NCBI GenBank assembly: GCA_016793325.1
Contig: JAEUKI010000047.1
Coordinates: 150,728-214,727 of the forward strand
From: Myxococcales bacterium
Lineage (GTDB): Bacteria; Myxococcota_A; Polyangia; Polyangiales; Ga0077539
Direction of reading: 5' to 3'
Length of the DNA stretch: 64,000 nucleotides
The notes under the pieces were generated by a model that saw nothing but the letters and a program-made list of their open reading frames with translations, was not told the origin of the DNA and did no database searches. A program made the translations under genes and the position numbers. Below are positions 24,013 to 31,881 of this stretch, piece by piece. Each line of letters opens with the position of its first letter. Positions within the stretch are counted from its first letter, which is position 1.

Positions 24013-25707
24013 ATGCAACGACATACCCTTTCGCCGCTCGCGCTCTTCGCGCTTCTTGGCCTTGCTGCTTGCGCTACGCCACCGTCGATGAGCGACAGCG
24101 GCGACGCGAGCGACGCCGCTCGACCGACCGACGTCGCCTCGGACAGCCCTGCGAACGACAGCGTCGCGCCGGTCGATACGGGCGTTCAACCCGCGGATAG
24201 CGGCGTCGATCCAGACGCGGCATCGCCTGCAGATACTGGCGTCGAACCCGCAGACTCGGGTCTCGCGCCAACCGACAGCGGCGTCTCCCCCACCGACAGC
24301 GGCGTTGCGCCGACGGACAGCGGTGTCCCGCCGATGGACAGCGGCGTTGGCCCCACAGACAGCGGCGTCGCGCCCATGGACAGCGGCGTCGACGTTCGCA
24401 CCGACAGCGGCGTGGACGTGCGAAGCGACACAGGGATCGACACCGGCGTCGATACGGGCGTCGATACGGGCGTCGACAGCGGGGTGATGCCGCCGGACAG
24501 CGGGCTTCCACCGGGAACCGTCGGGCTCACCAACGCCACCGCGGATGTGTCTCAGGCGAGCTTCGCGGTCGGCGAAATCGTCAACGGCATCTCGACTGGC
24601 GACAACGACGGATGGGCGGTCACCAGCGGAAATGCAGCGCGCACGGCGGTGTTCGAGACCACCGCCGACACCGCTGCGTATGCGGGAGGAACCGACCTCA
24701 CGTTCACGGTCACGATGGCGTCGACGCTGCCAGGAGGGCCGTATCTGCTCGGCCGACTGCGCTTCTCGGTGACGCGCGCAGATCGCGCGATGTTCGCCGA
24801 CGGGCTCGCCAACGGAGGCAACCTCGGGCCCTCGACCATCTGGAGCGTCGCGCGCGTGGTCTCTGTCTCTGCGACGAACGGCGCCACGCTCTCGGCGCTC
24901 TCGGATGATTCGGTGCGCCTCGGAACGCGCGCCGCCACGTCGGTCTACACCGTTCGGGTGCGAACGCCGCTCACGCGCATCACGGGCGTGCGGCTCGAGG
25001 CGCTCACGGACGCGTCGCTTCCGAACAACGGGCCCGGGACCGCGACGAGCGGCAACTTCATCGTGACCGAGCTCGGGTTGATCGAAGGGCCTGCGCCGAT
25101 TCCAGCGACCGTGGCCGCGCCGTTCGGAGCGCCGCCCAACGCGTGCGCTGCGTCGCTCTCGCAGTCGGGCTATCCCGTGACCGCAGCGATCGACGGAAAC
25201 CTCTCGGCGAGCTCGGGTTGGGGCATCGACACGGGGACGACCAACGCCGAGACGGCGGTGTTCGAGACCGCCTCGAACACGCCCAGCTACGGCGGAGTCG
25301 GCTCGCGGCTCGTCTTCTCGCTGCACCAATTGTTCGGAACGACGCACACCATCGGACGGTTTCGACTGTCCGTCACGACCGCCAATCGATCAATGTTCGC
25401 CAACGGCGCGACGAGCGGCGGAGACCTGGGTCCTGCCACGATCTGGACCCCTGTCGAAGTGCGAAGCGTCGCAGCCACGATGGGCAGCGCGACGTTCGCA
25501 GTGCTCGCGGACGGCTCCGTTCGCGCGACGTCGACGAGCGCCGCGGCGGTCTATCAGATCACCACCACGACGCCGCTCGAGGGCATCACCGGCGTGCGGC
25601 TCGAGACCCTCACGGATCCCGTGTTGCCCACGTCGGGCCCGGGAAACACCGCGACGGGCAACTTCGTCCTCTCGGAGATTCAGGTTTCTTCAGGGCCGCA
25701 GATCTGA
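24013..25707 (+). CDS. Lipoprotein with DSGV repeats and two tandem beta-rich domains
   Basis: 564 residues from ATG 24013, with GGAGG 11 nt upstream. The signal peptide ends in the lipobox GLAAC (Cys20). Residues about 25-165 are a repetitive Asp/Ser/Gly/Val stalk of short units such as PTDSGVAPTDSGV and DTGVDTGV; it may bind calcium or simply span the envelope. Two homologous beta-rich domains follow (about 172-365 and 385-564). Each has GW[AG][VI], TAVFETxxxT, the GRxRFSVT/GRFRLSVT block, MFAxGxxxGGxLGPxTIW, ITGVRLExLTD and a GNFIVTEL/GNFVLSEI end. This pattern recalls jelly-roll domains of planctomycete-type exported proteins, by memory only. A surface-binding role is likely; the target is unknown. 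It appears to be a single gene with its own upstream region. Confidence 0.85.
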   Translation: MQRHTLSPLALFALLGLAACATPPSMSDSGDASDAARPTDVASDSPANDSVAPVDTGVQPADSGVDPDAASPADTGVEPADSGLAPTDSGVSPTDSGVAPTDSGVPPMDSGVGPTDSGVAPMDSGVDVRTDSGVDVRSDTGIDTGVDTGVDTGVDSGVMPPDSGLPPGTVGLTNATADVSQASFAVGEIVNGISTGDNDGWAVTSGNAARTAVFETTADTAAYAGGTDLTFTVTMASTLPGGPYLLGRLRFSVTRADRAMFADGLANGGNLGPSTIWSVARVVSVSATNGATLSALSDDSVRLGTRAATSVYTVRVRTPLTRITGVRLEALTDASLPNNGPGTATSGNFIVTELGLIEGPAPIPATVAAPFGAPPNACAASLSQSGYPVTAAIDGNLSASSGWGIDTGTTNAETAVFETASNTPSYGGVGSRLVFSLHQLFGTTHTIGRFRLSVTTANRSMFANGATSGGDLGPATIWTPVEVRSVAATMGSATFAVLADGSVRATSTSAAAVYQITTTTPLEGITGVRLETLTDPVLPTSGPGNTATGNFVLSEIQVSSGPQI

Positions 25708-25746
25708 GCGACGGCGACGGTCGAAGTACGATCGTTCCGATCGTCG

Positions 25747-27411
25747 ATGTGGTCGTCTGCCTCGCGCCGCTGTCGCCGTTGTGGAGCTCGCTACGAGCGC
25801 AACGAGCTCTCGTGCTTGCGCTGTCCACCGCCCACGAACCCAAACGAAATCCAGCTCGAAGTCGAACAACCGCAGCTGCTGCGCGCAAAGATCGGATCGC
25901 TCCAGGTCCTCCAGGGAGAGCGACCGATCGGCGACGGCGTTCTTCGACGTGCGCTCGACATCGAGACGCTCGAGCCCGCGACGGTCTGGTTCTGCGCCGT
26001 GGATCGCGACCAGGGGTCGCAGTGGTTGTCGCGCATCGAGCGAGTGCGCCACCCGTTCGCGTTTGCGCCCGAGCGCACGTACACGCTGAGCGAGACCCGC
26101 GATTGGTCTCAGGTCGCCGCGAGCATCCGAGGGACTCCCACGGCGGCGCTGGACAGCCGCCGCGGGGCAATGGACGCGCCACGCGCGCTTTCGCTCGCAC
26201 TTTCGCTCGCGAGCGCGGCGCGAGCGTACGTCGCCGACGAGGTCGACTGCGCTCGGATCGAGCTCCGTCGCGTGCTCCTCGATCACCCCGACGCGTCGAC
26301 GGCGCGCTTTCTTCCTGGCCGAGCGCCCGCGCAACGATCGCGGGTCGCCTCGAACTTCGACGAGCCGGCGGTGCATCAAATGGCTCCCGAGGCGTTCGGC
26401 GAGCGCGGCCGCGAGAGCTTCGATCCGTGCGCGCAGTATGCGATCGGCAGCGTCCTGTTCGAGCTATTGACCGCGCGCACCCCGTTCGAAGGCGAGGCGA
26501 TGCAGGTCGTCGTGAGAAAGCGCCGCGAAGAAGCGCCGGACCCGCGCTCGATCGCGCCATCGATCCCCGAAGGGCTCGCGCGAGTCGTCTCGAGGCTCCT
26601 CGCGCGCGCTCCGGGTGATCGCTACGCGACGATCGACGAGGCGATCGCTGCGCTCCTGCGCGAAGGCCGCGCGCTCGTGGCCGAGTACGAGACAGCGCCC
26701 GATCCGCGACCGTTCGAAGCGCGGCTCGGCGCGCCGGACCTGCGGCGCTTCGCGCGGGTCGAGCACAGCACCCGCGCGAGCCGACGCGACGATCCCGCAG
26801 CGCTGTGGGAGTCTCTCTTCGCGCGGGGCCTTCTGCCAGAGCGCTGGATCGACGCTCCGCGACGCGCCTTCGCGCACCGGCGCTGCCCGAGCTGTACCGA
26901 TGAGCGCGCGTCGCCGGACTGTCCGAGGTGCCGAGCGACCCGCTGGGCGTCGATCGAAGCGTCGCCGCGCTCGGTCACGGACGCGCTGATGTTCGCGTCG
27001 AGCGTCGAGCAGGTCGAGGCAGCCGAGTCGCTCGCGTTGGAAGCGCTCCGAGGCTTTCTGCCGCCAGCCATCGGTCATGCGATCGATCGAATCGTTTGGG
27101 AGCCTGTCGAAGGGCCATCACCGCCGCCGTTCGTCTTCGCGCTGCGCGAAACGTGGGGCGGTCAGCCGTACAGCGAAGCGACGGACGAGCTCACGGTGCC
27201 CGTGTATGCGCTGTTGTGGTGGCGTCGATTGGCGGTCGCCGCGCGAAGAGCCTCCGACCGCTCGAGCAAGACCGACGGGGTCGAGCCGCGGTACTGGCGC
27301 GCGCTCCACGCGCTGCTCGCCCAGGGGTTTATCGTTTGCGGCCTCGCCGGACCGACGCTGTCCCTGGGATTTCGCCCGCTCGCGCGCGCTGACATCGTCG
27401 ATTCGCGCTGA
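25747..27411 (+). CDS. Zinc-ribbon protein with degenerate Ser/Thr kinase fold (pseudokinase)
   Basis: 554 residues from ATG 25747. An N-terminal zinc ribbon (Cys9, Cys12, Cys23, Cys26) leads into a segment that tracks the kinase N-lobe: IGDGVLRRALDIETLEPATVW aligns with the glycine loop and VAVK, but the Lys is missing. The catalytic-loop position reads VDCARIELRRVLLD with no HRD, and the DFG position reads ARFLPGRA. The C-lobe is well kept: HQMAPEAF (APE), FDPCAQYAIGSVLFELLTAR and ARAPGDRYATIDEAIAAL. It should therefore not phosphorylate. Past residue 350 there is WESLFARGLLPERWIDAPRR, a second CxxC pair (CPSC, CPRC), and a C-terminal domain shared by pattern with the protein at 62117. It is probably a cytoplasmic binding or sensing protein. 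Confidence 0.8.
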   Translation: MWSSASRRCRRCGARYERNELSCLRCPPPTNPNEIQLEVEQPQLLRAKIGSLQVLQGERPIGDGVLRRALDIETLEPATVWFCAVDRDQGSQWLSRIERVRHPFAFAPERTYTLSETRDWSQVAASIRGTPTAALDSRRGAMDAPRALSLALSLASAARAYVADEVDCARIELRRVLLDHPDASTARFLPGRAPAQRSRVASNFDEPAVHQMAPEAFGERGRESFDPCAQYAIGSVLFELLTARTPFEGEAMQVVVRKRREEAPDPRSIAPSIPEGLARVVSRLLARAPGDRYATIDEAIAALLREGRALVAEYETAPDPRPFEARLGAPDLRRFARVEHSTRASRRDDPAALWESLFARGLLPERWIDAPRRAFAHRRCPSCTDERASPDCPRCRATRWASIEASPRSVTDALMFASSVEQVEAAESLALEALRGFLPPAIGHAIDRIVWEPVEGPSPPPFVFALRETWGGQPYSEATDELTVPVYALLWWRRLAVAARRASDRSSKTDGVEPRYWRALHALLAQGFIVCGLAGPTLSLGFRPLARADIVDSR

Positions 27412-27473
27412 ACTTGTGTCGGGCGGACTCGACATCGCACGCGGGTCGGGGTTGAGATCACGCACCTCCAGCA

Positions 27474-28223
27474 GTGATCTCGAAACGCCACTTCGCCGCG
27501 ACGCCTGTCCTCCTCTTCGCGCTCGCGCTCTCGCGCCCAACGCACGCGCAGAGCGCCCCGAGCGCGCCGGAGGGCGACACGCTGCCGCCGACCCTCGCGA
27601 CGATGCCGCTCGAGGCGCAGCTCAACGGAGCGCCCGGCCCCTCGCCCTGGGCGCGGCGCATCGCGGACGCAGACCTCCGCCGCCTCGACGTCGAGCACAC
27701 CCAAGCGTGGACGCTCTTTTCATGGGGCGCCGTCAACGTGGCGCAGGGCGCGGCGATCGCGATTCCCGGGCTCCTGTCGCCGCAGACGTCGGACACACGA
27801 ACGACCTCGTACGGGACGATGACCGCCGCGTGGGGCGTGATCAACGTCGCGCTCTCGATCCCGTGGCTCGTTCGCCTCGGCCGCGAGCGCCCACAAATTC
27901 AACGCTGGAGCCGCCTCTCGAGCGACGAGCTCGAGCGCGAATACGAGCGGGCGCGAGACACCGCGCGGTCGGGAGCGTCGTTCTTCGCGCTGAACACGGG
28001 GCTCGACGTCGCGTACATCACCGCAGGATCGCTCATGCTCTACCTCGGCGAGCGCCCCGAATCGCGCAACGCGATGGTGTCGGGCATGGGCATCGCGGTG
28101 CTCGTTCAGGGGCTCGCGCTGCTCGGCTTCGACGCGTGGGGTTGGGCCTCGCGCCACGCCGACGGCAACCGACTGCGCGACGCGCGACGCGGAGCTGGTG
28201 GCAGCTCCGCTTCGGGTTCGTGA
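27474..28223 (+). CDS. Membrane protein with four hydrophobic segments
   Basis: 249 residues from GTG 27474. A signal-like start (PVLLFALALSRPTHAQS) precedes a soluble stretch. Four membrane segments follow: SWGAVNVAQGAAIAIPGLL (about 83-101), MTAAWGVINVALSIPWLV (116-133), TGLDVAYITAGSLMLYLG and MGIAVLVQGLALLGFDAW. Between helices 2 and 3 is a charged helical loop (SSDELEREYERARDTARSG). Comparable orphan membrane proteins occur in many bacteria, but I cannot name the family confidently. The last codons and stop lie inside the first copy of a duplicated palindromic element. Convergent with the repeat protein at 28414. Confidence 0.75.
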   Translation: MISKRHFAATPVLLFALALSRPTHAQSAPSAPEGDTLPPTLATMPLEAQLNGAPGPSPWARRIADADLRRLDVEHTQAWTLFSWGAVNVAQGAAIAIPGLLSPQTSDTRTTSYGTMTAAWGVINVALSIPWLVRLGRERPQIQRWSRLSSDELEREYERARDTARSGASFFALNTGLDVAYITAGSLMLYLGERPESRNAMVSGMGIAVLVQGLALLGFDAWGWASRHADGNRLRDARRGAGGSSASGS

Positions 28224-28404
28224 CAGGCGCGAACGTTTACACCTCGTAAACTCATCCGTTCTCGATCTTGCCTGTCATCCTTCGAACCGCGGCTCCGCTG
28301 AATGGCAGCTCCGCTTCGGGTTCGTGACAGGCGCGAACGTTTACACCTCGTAACCTCATCGGTTCTCGATCTTGCCTGTCATCCTTTGAACCGCGGCTCC
28401 GCTG
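28200..28404. repeat. Tandem duplication of a palindromic element (unit 104 bp)
   Basis: Two near-identical copies start at 28200 and 28304, offset exactly 104 bp, and differ at only a few bases. Each copy is a nested palindrome: TGACAGGC pairs with GCCTGTCA, inside it GAACG with CGTTC, and inside that GTTTAC with GTAAAC in copy 1 (imperfect in copy 2). GGTTCG/CGAACC extends the outer stem. The element sits between two converging genes, and copy 1 overlaps the 3' end and stop of the membrane-protein gene. A bidirectional terminator or a small REP/MITE-like unit that duplicated in place are the main readings. Confidence 0.85.
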
Positions 28405-28413
28405 TGGAGCCGC

Positions 28414-28854
28414 TCAGTGAAACGCGCCGCCGTCGAAGAACACGAGGACCGCGGCCAGCCGGCGTAGCGACGCGTACCCGCTGCAGCAGTTGTTGGCGCT
28501 TCCCCAACGAGAGCCGCGGACGTAGATGTCGCCGTCGCTCTCGATTTGTCCAGCGCGCGAGCCGTTGAGGTAGAGGTCGCCGTCGCTCTCGATCTGTCCG
28601 ATGCGGCTGCCGCCCCGATAGAGATCGCCGTCGCTCTCGACCTGCCCGACCCTCGAGCCGTTGATGTACACGTCGCCGTCGCTCTCGATTTGACCGACGC
28701 GCGAGCCGTTGATGTACACGTCGCCGTCGTCTTCGAGCACGGCCCAGCGGCTCCCGCCGCGATAGATGTTCACGTCAGCCGAGGCTGACGACGAGGCCGC
28801 GATCACCGTCGAGAAGACAAACGCCGCGGTCGCGGCAAACGCGCTCTTTCGCAT
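28414..28854 (-). CDS. Small exported protein of GSRxGxIESDGDxY repeats
   Basis: 146 residues from ATG 28854. The signal peptide is MRKSAFAATAAFVFSTVIAA and cleavage is probably near SASA-D. The mature part has six to seven repeats of about 14 residues with the consensus GSRVGQIESDGDVYING: strand, turn, DGD, strand. Such YxGSxxGxIxxDGxIY repeats resemble proteins described as five-fold beta-flower folds, known mostly from Bacteroidota; this similarity is from memory. A CC pair (NNCCSGYASLRR) and a hydrophobic end (AAVLVFFDGG) follow. The function is unknown. It is the last gene of the rnr-led run, 42 bp after its neighbour, and faces the duplicated palindromic element. Confidence 0.82.
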   Translation of the reverse strand: MRKSAFAATAAFVFSTVIAASSSASADVNIYRGGSRWAVLEDDGDVYINGSRVGQIESDGDVYINGSRVGQVESDGDLYRGGSRIGQIESDGDLYLNGSRAGQIESDGDIYVRGSRWGSANNCCSGYASLRRLAAVLVFFDGGAFH

Positions 28855-28895
28855 GGCTCGATTGTGACCAACGCGCGGCCTCGCGTCGAGCGCGC

Positions 28896-29858
28896 TCACT
28901 CGTCGAGCGACGGGCAGTGCTCTGCGAAGAGCCCGCCGACGATGGTCCCCCCAGGAAACGTGGCGGTGACCTCGTAGGACACCGCGGCTCCGCGGTCGAC
29001 GTAGCGCGGGGTCACGCGGACGTCCGTCGCGCGGAGCAAGGGCGCGGTTGTAAACAGGCCCCTGAAATCAAAGAGCGTGGCGCGCACCCCGTCCGCGTAG
29101 GTCTGCGTCGCCGTCGAGCCGTTGGCGCGCACGTTGGCGATCACGAGCGTCCGATCCGGCGTCGGCGACATGGCGGACGGGCACATCGGGCTGCCGCCGA
29201 AGTGCGCTTCGATGTGGACCCCGTCGGTGCCCGAGCGCCCGTGTTGCGCGCGGTCGAAGTTGCCGCGCGCGGCGCCGAAGGTCCCCATGAGCAGCGTCGT
29301 GGCGCACGCGCCCGTGCACGAGCCCGCGTCGGACGAGACGCCGCCCTCGCGCCCTGCGTCGCCCGCGTCCGCGCCGCCGTCCGGCGGCAACCGCGCGCAA
29401 AACTGTCCCACCGTCGGAACGCTCACGCACCTCGGCAACATCCCCATGCAGTCCGACGGCCTCGTGCACTGATCGGAGCAGAGGAAGCTCGTCGGCCCCT
29501 CGACGCACAGCGCGCTCGCGCAGTCGTTGCCCGTCGTGCACGCCTCGCCGAAGCGCCGCGTCCCGCGCGCGCCGAGGGTGCAGCGACAGCCGTTCATCTC
29601 GCTGCACTCGCAGCGCTCGTCCGCGGGGCAATCGACGTTGAACGAGCAAGCAGCGAGCGAGCTCCCGTCGCGCATCGCGCCGCTGTCGGTCGCGCTGTCC
29701 GCGACGTCCTGCACCGTGGCGTCGGGCGAAACTGAACCGTCGTTCATCGACGCGTCGCTCGCGTCCGAGAGCGTGGGCGTCGGCGAGCACGCCGCGAGGG
29801 CGGCCGCGAAGGTCGAGCAGAAGCGAAGCGTACGAAGGGGGCTCATGGGAGGGATCAC
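28896..29858 (-). CDS. Cys-rich lipoprotein
   Basis: 320 residues from ATG 29858; ATG 29846 (MSPLRTLRFC) gives a better-proportioned signal peptide with lipobox ALAAC (Cys20 from that start). An Asp/Ser linker is followed by two Cys-rich modules of the myxobacterial type: CSFNVDCPADERCECSEMNG and CTTGNDCASALCVEGPTSFLC with CTRPSDC. After a second Asp/Gly linker, the last 150 residues are a beta-rich domain without recognised family (VHIEAHFGGSPMCPSAM, TLVIANVRANGSTATQTYA, YVDRGAAVSYEVTATFPGG). Surface-exposed; ligand unknown. It lies 94 bp after the gene at 29953 and 42 bp before the repeat protein. Confidence 0.8.
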   Translation of the reverse strand: MIPPMSPLRTLRFCSTFAAALAACSPTPTLSDASDASMNDGSVSPDATVQDVADSATDSGAMRDGSSLAACSFNVDCPADERCECSEMNGCRCTLGARGTRRFGEACTTGNDCASALCVEGPTSFLCSDQCTRPSDCMGMLPRCVSVPTVGQFCARLPPDGGADAGDAGREGGVSSDAGSCTGACATTLLMGTFGAARGNFDRAQHGRSGTDGVHIEAHFGGSPMCPSAMSPTPDRTLVIANVRANGSTATQTYADGVRATLFDFRGLFTTAPLLRATDVRVTPRYVDRGAAVSYEVTATFPGGTIVGGLFAEHCPSLDE

Positions 29859-29952
29859 GGCAGTCTATACCGCATCCCCATCGCCGCAGGCTACGACCGC
29901 GGGCAGGCGAGATTCGAGCTGGAGATTTCCAGCACGTTCGTCGCTCGATGCG

Positions 29953-31881
29953 TCAGCGTCGCTCGATGACCCAGAGCTGCGTTCCGACGCGACCAACGAT
30001 GGTGCGACCGTCGGCGCTGACGGTGAGGTCGCTGAGCTGTCGCGTTCGGCCGGCGAGCTGCGGGGGACGCCAGCCCTTCCATCGACCGGTCGCGTCGCGC
30101 ACGTAGATCGCGTCCGCGCCTTGGACGGCGATCACGCGTCCGTCCGCGCTCACGGCCCCCTGCCCTGCTGCGAAGCCAGCGCCCGGCGCGGCTCTTCCGA
30201 GCGGCGCGAACGTCGCGCGCGCAGCGGTGAGCCCGCGCAAGATCCGCCCGCGATAGGACAAGAGCAGTCCGTCCGTGCCCCAGCCGATCGCCCGCAGCTC
30301 GTTGGGCCTTCGAAGCGGCTCGCTCGACGCCTCGCGGCGCAGACACCGCGCGCCAAACTCTGGCGACGGGAGCTCCGCGATGCGCTCGAGCGCGGCGCCC
30401 TGCGGAGGGCTGCTCCCGATCGGCGCGCTCGCGCAGTTGCTGTCGCTCGTGGCGCAGATCGCGAGCATCACGCCGTCGCACGTTTGCCAGGCGCCCACCG
30501 CGACGCGCGCGCCGTCGGGGCTCTTCAACGCGAGCTCGCTGAGCGCGCCTTCGCCGGTGCTGGTGTTGGTAAACGTGTCGAGCGTGAGCTGCGCGTGCAC
30601 GGGGCCGAGGACGCTCACCGACGTCGGGGTCACCGGCGGATCGAGCGCGAGCGCCGAGCGACGCATGATCCACGTGTCGTCGACGGTGCTTCCGACGAAG
30701 GGACCCGAGCGCGCGCCGACGCCGGTCTCGCTGCCCGCGCCGCGCTGGAGGTCTTGATCGATGCGCTCGTTGGCGAGCACGCCGAACTCTTGCGCAGAGT
30801 CGGGCCACTGCGTCGCCTCGGCGGCCGCGAACTCGCCCGCGGACACGAGCGCGCGCGCGACCACCTCGGAGAACGCGTTGAACGACGAGGCGCAGCGAAC
30901 GCCCACCTCGCCGCCGATTCGAACGCGAGGCGCGCCCGCTTCGACGCAGAGCGCTCGTCGCAAGCGCGCGGCGCGCTCGACCATCGCGAGCGCGTCCTCC
31001 GCGCGGTTCGCCCGAAACGCGTTGGCCCTCGTCTGCGACACGAGCTGCGCGATCGACGCCGAGGGCTCGGTCGTGTCTCGCGCGAACCCGACGCCTCGGT
31101 CGAGCAGGACCAGGGTCGCCTTCGCGCGCGGCGCGTCTGTGGGGTCTTGCGCGCGCGCTGCGTGCAGCTCGACGGACACATCCGCGCGACCGTCGCCGTC
31201 GCGATCGATGTACCCGAGCGAGATCGATAGCTGCGTGTGCGGGAGCCAGGGACCGAGCTCGGCGACGCGGAGCCTTCCGCTCGCGCCCGCGGCGTCGACG
31301 GCGATCGCCACGTGCTCGACGAGGACGGTGTTCGGCGAGATCGTCGAGGGGTCGACGCCCGAGTCGCTGCCGCCCGTCGCGCCTGCGCACTGCTCGAAGC
31401 GCACGGTCCACGTCTTCGGCGTAAACGCGGCGAGGCCTGCGGGGACGCAGCTCCTCGTGGGCGCCTCGAGGTTGTTGGCGGGCGCGCTCACGTACGAGGC
31501 CTCGTCGCGCGTAAAGAACACGATCGCCGCGTTGGCGTTGGCGCGCGTGATCGAGGCGACGAGGTCGTTGTCGCCGTCACCGTCCACGTCTTGCGCGAGA
31601 AATTCTCGAAACTGCGCGCCGTCGGGCGCGTTGACGGTGACGCCTTCGACGACGATCGAGCGGCCGTTTCCCTCGGCGCGGCGCGCGTCGATCCGCGGGA
31701 TCGCCGAGCCAGCGTCGCCCGCCATCGCGCCGTCGTGGCTCGGCATCGGGCTCGCGTCGGATTCGACGGTGGCTCCGCCCTCGGCGCCGGGAAACAAGAT
31801 CACCGGCGGGTCCTTCTTGCACATCCGGCAATCGCCGAGCGCGAACGCGAGCGCCACCGTTGCGATCGACGGGCGGATCAC
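29953..31881 (-). CDS. Exported protein with DxDGD loops, coupled to rnr
   Basis: 642 residues from GTG 31881, which overlaps the rnr stop by 4 nt (GTGA). The start MIRPSIATVALAFALGDC resembles a short signal peptide with Cys18; Asp at -1 makes lipidation doubtful. Early residues include DVDGDGDNDLVASI and later DRDGDGRADVSVEL, two FG-GAP-like loops. The C-terminal 200 residues contain propeller-like strands (NELRAIGWGTDGLLLSYRG, GAVSADGRVIAVQGADAIYV, SDLTVSADGRTIVGRVGTQL). I cannot name the family. Overlap with rnr implies co-translation, although an exoribonuclease and an envelope protein have no obvious shared task. Confidence 0.78.
   Translation of the reverse strand: MIRPSIATVALAFALGDCRMCKKDPPVILFPGAEGGATVESDASPMPSHDGAMAGDAGSAIPRIDARRAEGNGRSIVVEGVTVNAPDGAQFREFLAQDVDGDGDNDLVASITRANANAAIVFFTRDEASYVSAPANNLEAPTRSCVPAGLAAFTPKTWTVRFEQCAGATGGSDSGVDPSTISPNTVLVEHVAIAVDAAGASGRLRVAELGPWLPHTQLSISLGYIDRDGDGRADVSVELHAARAQDPTDAPRAKATLVLLDRGVGFARDTTEPSASIAQLVSQTRANAFRANRAEDALAMVERAARLRRALCVEAGAPRVRIGGEVGVRCASSFNAFSEVVARALVSAGEFAAAEATQWPDSAQEFGVLANERIDQDLQRGAGSETGVGARSGPFVGSTVDDTWIMRRSALALDPPVTPTSVSVLGPVHAQLTLDTFTNTSTGEGALSELALKSPDGARVAVGAWQTCDGVMLAICATSDSNCASAPIGSSPPQGAALERIAELPSPEFGARCLRREASSEPLRRPNELRAIGWGTDGLLLSYRGRILRGLTAARATFAPLGRAAPGAGFAAGQGAVSADGRVIAVQGADAIYVRDATGRWKGWRPPQLAGRTRQLSDLTVSADGRTIVGRVGTQLWVIERR

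Noticed and set aside
24234..24500. CRISPR-like array in the DSGV region
   Set aside because: The repetition follows codon periodicity of the D-S/T-G-V protein repeat, with no constant repeat and unique spacers.
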